Shown piece by piece: positions 9,664 to 18,582 of a stretch of 50,727 nt of DNA. Origin of the DNA: Phyllobacterium brassicacearum (GTDB lineage: Bacteria > Pseudomonadota > Alphaproteobacteria > Rhizobiales > Rhizobiaceae); the NCBI RefSeq assembly GCF_003010955.1, contig NZ_PGGO01000030.1:1-50727 (forward strand), given 5' to 3'. Both the position numbers and the translations under genes were made by a program. The notes under the pieces were generated by a model, which was not told where the DNA came from, searched no databases, and saw nothing but the letters and a program-made list of their open reading frames with translations. Each line of letters begins with the position of its first letter. The stretch's first letter is position 1.

Positions 9664-9708
9664 ACATCCAGATAACCGTATTGTGCAAGAAATTTAAAAG
9701 ACACATTA

Positions 9709-9721
9709 TTTCAACAACTTA
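9709..9721 (+). promoter_or_regulatory. IHF-binding-site-like sequence
   Basis: TTTCAACAACTTA matches the IHF consensus WATCAANNNNTTR at 12 of 13 positions (mismatch at the second). It lies between the DctD-like palindromes and the sigma-54 promoter, where a DNA bend would bring activator and polymerase together. Confidence 0.5.
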
Positions 9722-9736
9722 TAAATTTTTTCAGGA

Positions 9737-9753
9737 TTGGCACACGACTTGCA
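9737..9753 (+). promoter_or_regulatory. Sigma-54 (RpoN) promoter of dctA
   Basis: TTGGCACACGACTTGCA. The -24 element TTGGCAC has GG at 9739-9740 and the -12 element TTGCA has GC at 9751-9752, with exactly 10 bases between them as RpoN requires. The dctA start codon is about 97 bp downstream. Confidence 0.9.
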
Positions 9754-9849
9754 GAAGTAGTGGCAGGGTCGGCTGAGCGGCCCTGGTAACAGAGCCCGGG
9801 AGGCTGACAGGTGATTCTGCCAGACGCGGCTCACATCATGGAGGAAGTC

Positions 9850-11175
9850 ATGAGTCCTGTGACAATTAACGCAGCGCCGCAGCCGCGCGGCAAGACACCA
9901 CTTTACGCCCATCTTTATTTCCAGGTGATCGTTGCGATCACCATCGGCATCCTGCTCGGTCACTTCTATCCGGATATCGGTACCAGCATGAAGCCACTAG
10001 GTGATGCATTCATCAAACTCGTGAAGATGATCATTGCGCCCGTCATTTTCCTGACCGTATCGACCGGCATTGCCGGAATGAGCGATTTGAAAAAAGTGGG
10101 GCGTGTTGCCGGAAAGGCGATGCTCTACTTCCTGACGTTTTCGACCCTGGCACTTATTGTTGGGCTTATCGTTGCCAATGTCGTGCAGCCTGGCGCGGGC
10201 ATGAACATCGACGCGGCCACGCTCGATCCGAAAGCCGTTGCCACATATACACAACAGGCACACGAACAAAGCATCGTTGGCTTCCTGACCAATATCATAC
10301 CCACGACAATCGTTGGTGCTTTCGCATCGGGCGATATTCTGCAGGTCCTGTTCTTCTCGGTGCTGTTCGGTCTTTCTCTCGCCATGGTCGGCGAGAAAGC
10401 TGAGCCTGTGACCAATTTCCTGCAGACGCTGGCCGCTCCAGTGTTCAAACTCGTTGCCATTCTGATGAAGGCGGCTCCGATTGGCGCCTTCGGTGCGATG
10501 GCCTTCACCATCGGCAAATACGGTATTGGATCCGTCGCCAACCTGATCTTCCTCATCGGGACCTTCTATCTGACATCGCTGCTGTTTGTGCTGGTCATTC
10601 TCGGCGCGGTCGCCTGGTATAACGGTTTTTCCATCCTGGCTCTGATCCGTTACATCAAGGAAGAGCTCCTGCTTGTCCTCGGCACCAGTTCATCGGAAGC
10701 TGCGCTGCCGACACTGATGGCAAAGATGGAAAAGGCTGGCTGCAAGAAGTCCGTGGTCGGCCTCGTTATCCCAACCGGCTACTCGTTCAATCTCGACGGA
10801 ACCAACATCTACATGACACTGGCCGCACTGTTCATTGCCCAGGCAACGAACACGCCGCTTACCCTGACCGACCAGGTGCTGCTTCTGCTTGTAGCCATGC
10901 TGAGCTCCAAGGGTGCGGCAGGAATCACCGGCGCGGGATTCATCACACTGGCAGCCACATTGTCCGTCGTTCCAGCGGTGCCGGTCGCCGGCATGGCACT
11001 CATCCTTGGCATCGACCGTTTCATGTCCGAATGCCGTGCTCTTACCAATCTGGTTGGCAATGCGGTCGCCACAATCGTTGTAGCACGCTGGGAAGGCGAG
11101 CTGGATACGAACAAGCTGGCGCAGGCCATGAACGGCGACGTCGTCGATGAGGATGCTCTCGTTCTCGCCAACTAA
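9850..11175 (+). CDS. dctA: DctA: C4-dicarboxylate/proton or sodium symporter
   Basis: Inner-membrane symporter for succinate, fumarate and malate, 441 residues. The start ATG at 9850 follows GGAGG at 9840-9844; a longer in-frame extension to 9811 lacks support. Motifs of the DAACS family (glutamate transporter homologues) are visible: [23 protein letters not shown] (split here as two strings around residue 60), the serine-rich reentrant loop [12 protein letters not shown], and the substrate/cation motif [21 protein letters not shown]. Expression should need sigma-54 and DctBD, as the promoter region shows. A rho-independent terminator follows directly. Confidence 0.95.
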   Translation: MSPVTINAAPQPRGKTPLYAHLYFQVIVAITIGILLGHFYPDIGTSMKPLGDAFIKLVKMIIAPVIFLTVSTGIAGMSDLKKVGRVAGKAMLYFLTFSTLALIVGLIVANVVQPGAGMNIDAATLDPKAVATYTQQAHEQSIVGFLTNIIPTTIVGAFASGDILQVLFFSVLFGLSLAMVGEKAEPVTNFLQTLAAPVFKLVAILMKAAPIGAFGAMAFTIGKYGIGSVANLIFLIGTFYLTSLLFVLVILGAVAWYNGFSILALIRYIKEELLLVLGTSSSEAALPTLMAKMEKAGCKKSVVGLVIPTGYSFNLDGTNIYMTLAALFIAQATNTPLTLTDQVLLLLVAMLSSKGAAGITGAGFITLAATLSVVPAVPVAGMALILGIDRFMSECRALTNLVGNAVATIVVARWEGELDTNKLAQAMNGDVVDEDALVLAN

Positions 11176-11201
11176 CCTGGCCAAGACGTGAATGTGAGAG
11201 A

Positions 11202-11225
11202 GGCGGGCCTAGCGCCCGCCTTTTT
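11202..11225 (+). terminator. Rho-independent terminator of dctA
   Basis: The seven-base stem GGCGGGC (11202-11208) and GCCCGCC (11214-11220) has a five-base loop and is followed by TTTTT at 11221-11225. The T-run is on the plus strand only, so it serves dctA and not the convergent rhaK, whose stop codon touches it. Confidence 0.88.
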
Positions 11226-12592
11226 CATTGGGATCGCAGATTCGCGAGCCAGTTTTGCGCATACACATCGAAGGCATCGCCGAGCGGTACGACTTCTTCA
11301 ATGGCTGGCTCCATCGAGCATTCTGCGCCAGCAAGCATCGCGGCACCGAGGCTGGTACCGGTCGAGCCGGGCAGGGCGATGACCTCGCGATCGGTCAGAG
11401 ATTTGAGAGCTGACAAATAGGTTCGATTGCGGGCAAAAGGCCCTTCGACGATTGTCGGACCGGCGGCCCCGATGAGCTCAAGACAGATGTTCGTCATCAG
11501 CGCCGTATAAAGCGAGGCGGCTGCGCTCTGTTCTGCGACCGAACGCGACTTGCCGTTCAGCAAAATTGCTTCGCGGGCAGGGTAGGGGCCGGAACCCTGC
11601 ACGACGCTTGGCAAGATCATGAACTGGTCGCGGATCACCCCGTCCAGTGCCTCCGCACCCGGTTCGGACGGATTGCCACCTGTCAAGATATCGAATTCGC
11701 GTCCGCCCATGAACCGGGCCGACGGCACCGCCTTGCCAAAGGCGTCGACATTGGCAAGCGTGTCCCGGGCGGGATCGAGTTGGCCGAGCCTTCCACCAAC
11801 GGCAAAGGACACAACCCAGGTTCCGGTCGAGACAACTGCAAAAGGCGACTTCCTGCTGATCAGGTGTGGCAGCAGCGTCGCGTTTGAGTCGTGAATACCG
11901 CAATAGACCGGAACAGCCCCGTCAATCCCGGTTTGCCTCGCCAAAGGTAGGCGCAGATCTCCGATTTTATCGAAGGCGGATCGGGTCGGGGCCATTAGCG
12001 GGCGCAATCCCAGCTTATCGACCAGACTCGAATATTCACCCAGCTCAGGGTTCCACAAATCCGTATGGCATCCCAGAGACGTGACTTCATTCACCGCAAC
12101 TCCGGTCAATCGCCACACCCAGTACTGCGCATAGGTCACGATAGATCTGACTTTACCAAACTGCTCCGGAAACTGCGTTTTCTGGTAGTGTATCTGTGCT
12201 CCGACATTGAGGCCGCCAGAGAGAAAGGGTGAACGCGTCTCGGAAAAGTCTGGCCGCAGCGCCTTGTAGGCTGCACGCACTTCATCTGGATAGTTATACT
12301 CGTAATCGATCACCGGCATTGCCAATCCGTTTTCACCGAGCAGCGCGGCGGAAGCGCCATGCGCGGTTACGGAAATCGCATCGAAGCCGGGCGATCTAGC
12401 GAAACCGGCAAGGGACTCGGCGAAGAATCCCCAGAGGGCTTCTACGTCGTAGTGCGGATAAGGGCCTTCCTCGACAACGCTGTTCCGCGTACTACGCGAG
12501 GCCACTTCTGTTCCGGTTACGGCATCGACCACCACCAGCTTGGCATTGGTTTTCCCGACATCGATGACCGCTATGCGACGATAACTGCTCAT
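11225..12592 (-). CDS. rhaK: RhaK: FGGY-family L-rhamnulose (rhamnose) kinase
   Basis: Sugar kinase of the FGGY family, 455 residues from ATG 12592; an in-frame TTG at 12622 is an alternative that would overlap rhaU. The N-terminal phosphate-binding motif is IAVIDVGKTNAKLVVVD. A second ATPase-fold motif, FAVVSTGTWVVSF, lies in the middle, and TSLGAAMLAG near the C-terminus. It is the last gene of the rhaRSTPQUK operon, starting 4 bp after the rhaU stop. In Rhizobium leguminosarum RhaK is needed both for phosphorylating the sugar and for rhamnose transport. The phosphorylated product would feed RhaD. Confidence 0.9.
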   Translation of the reverse strand: MSSYRRIAVIDVGKTNAKLVVVDAVTGTEVASRSTRNSVVEEGPYPHYDVEALWGFFAESLAGFARSPGFDAISVTAHGASAALLGENGLAMPVIDYEYNYPDEVRAAYKALRPDFSETRSPFLSGGLNVGAQIHYQKTQFPEQFGKVRSIVTYAQYWVWRLTGVAVNEVTSLGCHTDLWNPELGEYSSLVDKLGLRPLMAPTRSAFDKIGDLRLPLARQTGIDGAVPVYCGIHDSNATLLPHLISRKSPFAVVSTGTWVVSFAVGGRLGQLDPARDTLANVDAFGKAVPSARFMGGREFDILTGGNPSEPGAEALDGVIRDQFMILPSVVQGSGPYPAREAILLNGKSRSVAEQSAAASLYTALMTNICLELIGAAGPTIVEGPFARNRTYLSALKSLTDREVIALPGSTGTSLGAAMLAGAECSMEPAIEEVVPLGDAFDVYAQNWLANLRSQ

Positions 12593-12596
12593 GCCG

Positions 12597-12920
12597 TCAG
12601 GCCATATGGAACAGGCAGACAAGCTCAGTCTGCAGAGGTGAGTTGTCTGGGTTGGTTACCATGATATCGGCCATATGCGCCCACCATTTCTTCATCACCG
12701 GATGGTCAGGCAGGCCGTCCATGTTGTGGCCGGCCGGGCGGGTCAGCACACCGAAGAGAGTGTTGCTGGCGCGGTCGAGATGGATCGAATAGTCGCTCAC
12801 ACCTGCCGCGTGCAGCAGATCGACGAGTTCTGGCCAGATCTCCTCGTGACGCCGTTTGTATTCCGCTTCCATGCCGGGATTGAGCGTCATAGTGAACGCA
12901 TATCTTTCTGTAGCGCTCAT
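12597..12920 (-). CDS. rhaU: RhaU: L-rhamnose mutarotase
   Basis: Small dimeric alpha/beta mutarotase that interconverts the anomers of L-rhamnose so that the isomerase receives the right form; 107 residues, the normal length. Family motifs: [21 protein letters not shown] near the N-terminus (with the conserved His in RRHEE) and the WW pair in [12 protein letters not shown] near the C-terminus. The start overlaps the rhaQ stop by four bases (TCAT at 12917-12920 on the plus strand). Called RhaM in E. coli and RhaU in rhizobia. Confidence 0.93.
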   Translation of the reverse strand: MSATERYAFTMTLNPGMEAEYKRRHEEIWPELVDLLHAAGVSDYSIHLDRASNTLFGVLTRPAGHNMDGLPDHPVMKKWWAHMADIMVTNPDNSPLQTELVCLFHMA

Positions 12921-13918
12921 GCGTGTTTCCTGTGCCTGAATCGCCTGATGATGATTGGCAGGGTGATGGTGACGATCAAAAGCAGGCCGATGAAAATCGA
13001 CATCACGATGCCAGGTACGTTCAGGAGGCCGAGGCCAAATGTAACAAGGCCCATGACAAACGCCGCGATCACGACGCCGCCTATGGTTCCGGAGCCGCCA
13101 AGAATGGAGATACCGCCGAGCACCACCATAGTAACGATCTCCAGCTCCCAGCCCTGCGCGATTGAAGGACGCGTCGAGCCGAGACGCGATGTCAGGCAGA
13201 CGGCCGCAATGCCCGACATCAAACCGGTCAGGACGAACAGGATGAACTTGATACGCTCGACGCGAATACCGGAGAACCGTGCTGCGAATTCATTATTGCC
13301 GATCGCATACACCCTGCGGCCAAAATTGGTGGCATGCAGCAGGACCGCAAATAGAATTGCAAACAGAAGAAACAGAACGAACTCGAAGGATATGACCCAG
13401 AAGACATATCCTTGCCCGAAATAGGCGAAGGACGCCGGATAGCCACCATAGGCCTTGTCGCCAAGGACAATGTATGCGATGCCGCGGAAGAGGCTCATCG
13501 TGCCGATGGTGACAACAATCGAAGGAAGACGCAGACCTGCGACCAGTATCCCGTTGATAGCGCCGCAGCCGATACCAACGCCTATCCCGATGGCAACGAG
13601 ACCAGGCGTGCCGATCCCTGCCTGCGCTGCGGCACCCATGGCAGTCGAGGCAAGCGCGATGATCGCGGCGACCGAGAGGTCGATCTCCCCCGAGATGATC
13701 AGGAGAGCCATTGCGAACGCAACCATGGCCTTCTCAGTGAAATTGAACGTGGCGTCAGAAAGATTCCATGCATTGAGGAAATAGGGAGAAGCCAGTGAGT
13801 TGGCGATGAAAATCAAAACGGCCACGGCGAACAGCAGGGCTTCCCAGCTGGCGAATAGCCGGGTCGTGGATGTGCCTAGGCGATCCGGAATGTGCCGCGT
13901 TTCGGACACTGCACTCAT
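12917..13918 (-). CDS. rhaQ: RhaQ: rhamnose ABC transporter permease
   Basis: Inner-membrane permease of the ribose-type family, 333 residues, about ten hydrophobic segments. The family motif is seen as [17 protein letters not shown] (about residue 75; Glu replaces the more usual second Gly). The conserved [17 protein letters not shown] occurs in the C-terminal third. Four-base overlaps with rhaP upstream and rhaU downstream place it in the tightly coupled rhaP-Q-U block. Assigned RhaQ by order in the rhizobial operon. Confidence 0.9.
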   Translation of the reverse strand: MSAVSETRHIPDRLGTSTTRLFASWEALLFAVAVLIFIANSLASPYFLNAWNLSDATFNFTEKAMVAFAMALLIISGEIDLSVAAIIALASTAMGAAAQAGIGTPGLVAIGIGVGIGCGAINGILVAGLRLPSIVVTIGTMSLFRGIAYIVLGDKAYGGYPASFAYFGQGYVFWVISFEFVLFLLFAILFAVLLHATNFGRRVYAIGNNEFAARFSGIRVERIKFILFVLTGLMSGIAAVCLTSRLGSTRPSIAQGWELEIVTMVVLGGISILGGSGTIGGVVIAAFVMGLVTFGLGLLNVPGIVMSIFIGLLLIVTITLPIIIRRFRHRKHA

Positions 13919-14916
13919 GCTGTCACCTCGATCTGTTCCGATGCGCCGCGGTCACGCAGGATAATGCGGCCGCGACGGCGCTCCTGCCGCGCATTGAAGA
14001 TCACTGCGGCAATGATCACGGATCCAGAAATCGCCATCTGCGCGAAGGGTGAAATGTTGATGACCGGCAGCGCATTCTTGATGACACCCAGAAACAGTGC
14101 ACCGAGGACCGCACCAGCTACAGAACCAATCCCTCCAAGTGTCGAGATACCCCCGATGACGCAGGCGGCAACGGTATCGAGTTCGAAGCCTGCTGCTATA
14201 TCGACATAAGCAACCGCATAACGCGATACCCAAAGATAAGCGCACAGGCCAGCGAGTGTGCCGGAAATGACGAACGCAAAGAACCGTGTGCGTCCGACAT
14301 CGATGCCCGCATAGACAGCCGCCGTCGGATTGCCGCCGGAGGCATAGATCGCCCGGCCAAGAAACGTGCGTGAAATCACGAGATACATCAACGCCATAAC
14401 GATTATGGCGGTCCAGCCCAGCACAGGCAGGCCGAGAACCAGCTGCCGCGGCGTTTGCAGGAACGGTTCCGTCATCTGGTGTGCATTCACCCACGTCCCG
14501 CCGGATAGAACAAAGGCCATGCCGCGATAGATCGTGAGCGTACCAAGTGTAACGACGATCGACGGGATGTTGAGCTTCCAGACAAAAAGGCCATTGATAG
14601 CGCCGAGTACGGCTCCGATGCCGATCGCTACGAGGATGATCAATATAAGTGGAAGTTGCGGATAACCCGCATTAAGCATGCCTATGGCCATACCAGTGAA
14701 CGCCACGTTCGCCGCAACCGACAGATCAATGGATTTCGTCAGGATCACCGTCATCTGCCCAAGCGCAAGAATGATCAGAATGGACGTGTCGTTGAATATG
14801 TTGGCAAGGTTGCCCGCTCTTGCGAAGCCAGGCGAGCGCGCGGAGAACGCAGCGAGCAAAACTGCTATGATGACCACCAGCAGCATCTCGCGATATTTGA
14901 ATAATTGCGTGACCAT
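13915..14916 (-). CDS. rhaP: RhaP: rhamnose ABC transporter permease
   Basis: The other permease of the rhamnose importer, 333 residues. Motifs include LTKSIDLSVAANVAFTG near residue 65 and ACVIGGISTLGGIGSVAG in the C-terminal third. The central Gly-Gly of the family motif is replaced by KS, a small departure from the RbsC pattern. The gene begins 9 bp after rhaT ends and overlaps rhaQ by four bases (ATGA). It probably pairs with RhaQ as a heterodimeric membrane channel. Confidence 0.9.
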   Translation of the reverse strand: MVTQLFKYREMLLVVIIAVLLAAFSARSPGFARAGNLANIFNDTSILIILALGQMTVILTKSIDLSVAANVAFTGMAIGMLNAGYPQLPLILIILVAIGIGAVLGAINGLFVWKLNIPSIVVTLGTLTIYRGMAFVLSGGTWVNAHQMTEPFLQTPRQLVLGLPVLGWTAIIVMALMYLVISRTFLGRAIYASGGNPTAAVYAGIDVGRTRFFAFVISGTLAGLCAYLWVSRYAVAYVDIAAGFELDTVAACVIGGISTLGGIGSVAGAVLGALFLGVIKNALPVINISPFAQMAISGSVIIAAVIFNARQERRRGRIILRDRGASEQIEVTA

Positions 14917-14925
14917 CTTTCGTCC

Positions 14926-16446
14926 TTACGCATTGCCGGTTGCGGCGCGAACCAGCGCCTCAGCGCTCATATGATCACGCTCGTATATGCCTGCCGACAG
15001 ACCCTCGCGCATGACGAGAACCCGATCCGACATGCCCAAGATCTCGGGCAATTCCGAAGAGACCATAATGATGCTGAGACCTTCACCCGCGAGCTCACTG
15101 ATGAAGGCGTGAACTGCGGCCTTGGAGCCAATGTCGATGCCCTTGGTCGGCTCGTCCAGGATCAGAATCTTCGGATGTGTCGCGAGCCACTTGCCGATGA
15201 CTACTTTCTGCTGGTTGCCGCCGGAGAGTGTCCCGACGGGCACAGAGAGCGCAGCGGCTCTGAGGTCGAAGCGCTCGGCATATTTTCGCGCCAGGGCAAA
15301 TTCCTCCGCGGCCCGCAGGAAGCCCGAACGCGACGTACGCACCAAGGATGGCAGCGAAATGTTCTGGTAGATGGGCAGTTGCAGCACGGCACCATGGCGG
15401 CCGCGCTCTTCCGGCACATAGACGATTCCGGCCTTGATAGCATCACCGGGCGAGCGGATCACGATCTCCTTGCCGTCGAGCTTCAGTGTACCGCCGGACG
15501 GCCTTGTGACGCCGAACAACGACTGGCAGATCTCCGAGCGGCCGGCGCCGACAAGGCCATAAATCCCGAATATCTCGCCCTTCTTGAGCGCAAAGGTGAT
15601 ATCGCGAAACTCGGTTGGATGCGTGTAATTCTCGACGGAAAGAACGGCCTCCCCCAGAGGAATGGCTACCTTCGGGAAGGCGTGTTCGATCGAGCGGCCA
15701 ACCATTAGTCGCACGATCTCGTCCTGTGCCACGCCGGCCAGAACACCGCTGCCGACCGCCTTTCCATCACGGAAGACGGCAAAATTGTCAGCGATCTCGT
15801 AGACCTCATCAAATTTGTGGCTGATGAAAAGAATGGCCTTGCCGTGCGATTTGAGGCGTTTGACGATCTGGAACAGGTCATCAACCTCCTTGCGCGACAG
15901 TGCTGCGGTCGGCTCATCCATAATGACGATGCGGGCATCGACAGAGAGGGCCCGTGCAATTGCCACCAGATGGCGTTGAGCGATAGACAGATCCTTTAGC
16001 CGTGTGCGCGGATCGATATTGCTCTCAAGCGAGTGCAAAAGGGCGAGGGCGCGCGCATTCACTGCCTTCCAGTTAACGAAGCCGAGCCGTGTCTTGGGCG
16101 CATGGCCAAGGAAGATGTTCTCGGCGACAGACAACTCGTCGAACAGTACCGTCTCCTGATGGATGGCCGTGACACCGAAGTCGATCGCGTCCTGTGCGTT
16201 GGCAAAAGCTACCGGCGAACCGTCGACATGAATTTCACCTTCGTCCGATTGGTAGATTCCGGTCAGTATCTTGACGAGTGTCGATTTCCCCGCACCATTT
16301 TCACCGATAAGCGCCGTCACCTTGCCAGCGTACAGGGCGATATTGACGTCGTTGAGCGCCTTGACGCCGGGGAACGACTTGGAAATGCCCCGCATCTCCA
16401 GAAGTGGCGTCTCCAGCAAAGGCTCGGACAGGGAAATTTGATTCAT
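14926..16446 (-). CDS. rhaT: RhaT: rhamnose ABC transporter double ATPase
   Basis: ATPase with two nucleotide-binding domains, 506 residues. Domain 1: Walker A GENGAGKST (48-56), signature-like LSIAQRHLVAIARAL and Walker B IVIMDEPTAALS. Domain 2: degenerate Walker A GLVGAGRSE, signature LSGGNQQKVVIGKWL and Walker B ILILDEPTKGID. This is not the same protein as the E. coli RhaT symporter; in rhizobia the name denotes the ABC ATPase. The gene begins 66 bp after rhaS, with a strong hairpin in that gap. Confidence 0.92.
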   Translation of the reverse strand: MNQISLSEPLLETPLLEMRGISKSFPGVKALNDVNIALYAGKVTALIGENGAGKSTLVKILTGIYQSDEGEIHVDGSPVAFANAQDAIDFGVTAIHQETVLFDELSVAENIFLGHAPKTRLGFVNWKAVNARALALLHSLESNIDPRTRLKDLSIAQRHLVAIARALSVDARIVIMDEPTAALSRKEVDDLFQIVKRLKSHGKAILFISHKFDEVYEIADNFAVFRDGKAVGSGVLAGVAQDEIVRLMVGRSIEHAFPKVAIPLGEAVLSVENYTHPTEFRDITFALKKGEIFGIYGLVGAGRSEICQSLFGVTRPSGGTLKLDGKEIVIRSPGDAIKAGIVYVPEERGRHGAVLQLPIYQNISLPSLVRTSRSGFLRAAEEFALARKYAERFDLRAAALSVPVGTLSGGNQQKVVIGKWLATHPKILILDEPTKGIDIGSKAAVHAFISELAGEGLSIIMVSSELPEILGMSDRVLVMREGLSAGIYERDHMSAEALVRAATGNA

Positions 16447-16473
16447 TGATCATACCGCAAGAGAAAATGTGCC

Positions 16474-16490
16474 CGGCGGAAAGTCCGCCG
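16474..16490 (-). other. Hairpin between rhaS and rhaT
   Basis: CGGCGGA (16474-16480) pairs perfectly with TCCGCCG (16484-16490) across a three-base loop. There is no following T-run. It sits just after the binding-protein gene and may protect rhaS mRNA or dampen transcription into rhaT. Confidence 0.55.
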
Positions 16491-16512
16491 AGCCGATAGC
16501 AAGTTCTCAGGA

Positions 16513-17508
16513 TCAGAAGATCTTGGAGAACTCGTCGATATTCTTGGCGTCGTAAACGAATGGATCAGCCATGGCTGCCTCGCCGTTGTCGCCAATCTTG
16601 ATCTTGCCCATGCGTCCGGCTTCGATTTCGCTTCCCGGTGCACCGTCGGATTCGCCCTTGACCAGGCGATAGGCGATTTCGGTAGCCGAATAACCGAGAT
16701 CGATCGGATTCCAGATTGCGAATTCCTTCGTCGCCCCCGATTTGATGGCGCCAGCCATTTCGGAAGGCAGACCGAGACCCGTTACGTAGACATCGCCGAT
16801 CTTCTTGGCATCAGCGACAGCCTGGGATGCAGCAAGAACGCCAACTGTGGTTGGAGCAACGATTACCTTCACGTTCGGCTGTGAGGTCAGGAGGCCCTGC
16901 GCCTCACGGTAGCTCTTGTCGGAAAGGTCGTCACCGTAGACGGTGGTGACCAGATTGAGACCAGGGAAGTTCGGCAACTGCTTTTTCATCTCCTCGATCC
17001 AGGTATTCTGGTTGGTCGAGGTTGTCGTTGCGGACAGGATGGCGAAATCGCCCTTGCCGTCCTTTAGGTGGTTCGCCGCGAGCTGCAGGCACATCTTGCC
17101 GATCAGTTCATTGGAGGACGGATTGAGATGCATGATGCGTCCGTCCTTGGCCACTGCTGAATCCCACGAGATGACCTTGATCCCACGCGCCGCCGCCTTC
17201 TTCAAAGCCGGTACCAGCGCATCAGGGTCATTGGCTGACACGGCAATCGCATTGACGTTCTGAGCGATCAGCGCATTGATGACTTCGATCTGCCCTTCGG
17301 CCGTCGTGGATGTCGGGCCCGTATAAATGACCTCGACGTCACCAAGTTCCTTCGCGGCTTCCTGCGCACCCTTGTTGGCGGCTTCGAAGAAGCCGTTGCC
17401 AAGCGATTTGACGACGAGGCCGATCTTGACCGTTTCGGCCTGCGCCTGCGATGCCAGCATGGCAAGGGCCAGTGCCGATCCCAATGCGAGTTTCTTCAAA
17501 AGTTTCAT
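16513..17508 (-). CDS. rhaS: RhaS: periplasmic rhamnose-binding protein
   Basis: Solute-binding protein of the ribose type, 331 residues from ATG 17508, which follows GGAGGACAG (17513-17521); a longer frame to 17535 lacks an RBS. The signal peptide MKLLKKLALGSALALAML ends with ASQAQA. The mature chain has KIGLVVKSLGNGFFEAANKG, the hinge-region motif VNAIAVSANDPDALVPALKK, and INPSSNELIG-like ligand loops (seen as HLNPSSNELIGKMC). First transporter gene after the regulator rhaR. Not related to the E. coli RhaS activator. Confidence 0.93.
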   Translation of the reverse strand: MKLLKKLALGSALALAMLASQAQAETVKIGLVVKSLGNGFFEAANKGAQEAAKELGDVEVIYTGPTSTTAEGQIEVINALIAQNVNAIAVSANDPDALVPALKKAAARGIKVISWDSAVAKDGRIMHLNPSSNELIGKMCLQLAANHLKDGKGDFAILSATTTSTNQNTWIEEMKKQLPNFPGLNLVTTVYGDDLSDKSYREAQGLLTSQPNVKVIVAPTTVGVLAASQAVADAKKIGDVYVTGLGLPSEMAGAIKSGATKEFAIWNPIDLGYSATEIAYRLVKGESDGAPGSEIEAGRMGKIKIGDNGEAAMADPFVYDAKNIDEFSKIF

Positions 17509-17560
17509 AATCTGTCCTCCCAGAGATTGAACCACTTACTTGCCTTGTCCGCCGCAGCGC

Positions 17561-18370
17561 TCACGCAACTGAGACGGAATTTCTTGCCTTGTCCTGATTG
17601 ACCTTCGCAATGATGAGCTGAATGCCGGCATCCTCCACCATTTTCCGATCCCCGTCCGAAATACCTTCGTCGGTGATGATGGTTGTCACACGCTGCAGCG
17701 GACAGAGGATCAGACTCGACCGCCGGGCAAATTTTGTCGAATCGACCAGCAGCACCAACTCATCGGCCTGATTGATCAACTTCTGCTCGCCCTGGATGAT
17801 CAGCGCGTCGGATTCCATCACCCCAAAGGGCCCGACGCCCTGCGAACCCATGAACATGCGCTTGCCGTAGAAATTTCGCGTCACGTCGTTATCGAATGGC
17901 GAGAGGATAATGCTCTGCTCACGGTAAATCGCACCACCCGGGACGGTGACTGAACTTTTGGAGTTCTTCACCAGGTGCTCGGCGATGGCAAAGGAATTGG
18001 TCATGACCTGCAGGCGGCGAGAGGAGAGAAAATGCACCATCTGAAAGGTGGTCGTCCCGCCATTGATGATAATGGCGTCGCCCTCCTCGCACAGGGCCAC
18101 GGCCTCTCGGGCGATTGCCCGCTTCTTGTCAGCATTTTCGGATTCGGAAACGTGGAAATGACGGCCGGCGAGGGGCGTTAATTGAGGCGGATGTACTGCC
18201 TCGGCGCCACCACGCACCCGGCGCAACTTACCTTTGACATGGAGTGAGGCGATGTCACGGCGGATCGTTGCCTCTGAAGCTTCGGTCAGGTCCGCAATGT
18301 CCTGAATGGTGATGACCGGCTTTTCCTGAACAGCGCTCAGAATGATACGGTGACGCTCACGCTCATGCAT
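17561..18370 (-). CDS. rhaR: RhaR: DeoR-family repressor of rhamnose genes
   Basis: Transcriptional regulator of 269 residues. The N-terminal DeoR helix-turn-helix (ITIQDIADLTEASEATIRRDI, about residues 20-40) is followed by the family segment LHVKGKLRRVRGGAEA. The sensor domain has the typical AIIINGGTTTFQMVHFL phosphate-sugar loop. A strong RBS (GGAGGAGAA) precedes the ATG. It leads the rhaRSTPQUK operon and is divergent from rhaDI; in R. leguminosarum RhaR is a negative regulator of both transcripts. Not related to the AraC-type RhaR of E. coli. Confidence 0.92.
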   Translation of the reverse strand: MHERERHRIILSAVQEKPVITIQDIADLTEASEATIRRDIASLHVKGKLRRVRGGAEAVHPPQLTPLAGRHFHVSESENADKKRAIAREAVALCEEGDAIIINGGTTTFQMVHFLSSRRLQVMTNSFAIAEHLVKNSKSSVTVPGGAIYREQSIILSPFDNDVTRNFYGKRMFMGSQGVGPFGVMESDALIIQGEQKLINQADELVLLVDSTKFARRSSLILCPLQRVTTIITDEGISDGDRKMVEDAGIQLIIAKVNQDKARNSVSVA

Positions 18371-18416
18371 CTTGGTTCTCCTCCTGCGACAATCTATTGC
18401 GCAAATATATGATCAG

Positions 18417-18500
18417 TGTCAATCAACTTCAGTCAAATAATTTCATATTGCACTGCACAATTGCCAAATTATGATTGATTATGATCGTTTCTGATTGACA
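18417..18500. promoter_or_regulatory. Divergent rha promoter region with matched operator/-35 repeats
   Basis: A perfect nine-base inverted repeat flanks the region: TGTCAATCA (18417-18425) and TGATTGACA (18492-18500), with another TGATTGA at 18472-18478. Each outer copy contains TTGACA, a consensus -35 hexamer, pointing outward: on the minus strand toward rhaR and on the plus strand toward rhaD. A repressor bound at these repeats would block both promoters. The -10 boxes are weak or unclear. Confidence 0.6.
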
Positions 18501-18582
18501 TTAAAACCCGTTCTGCTCCATAGCTATGGTAAATCGCGGCAGCTGCGGCGCGCGCGGCGACATGAACTATCGGGAGGACAGT

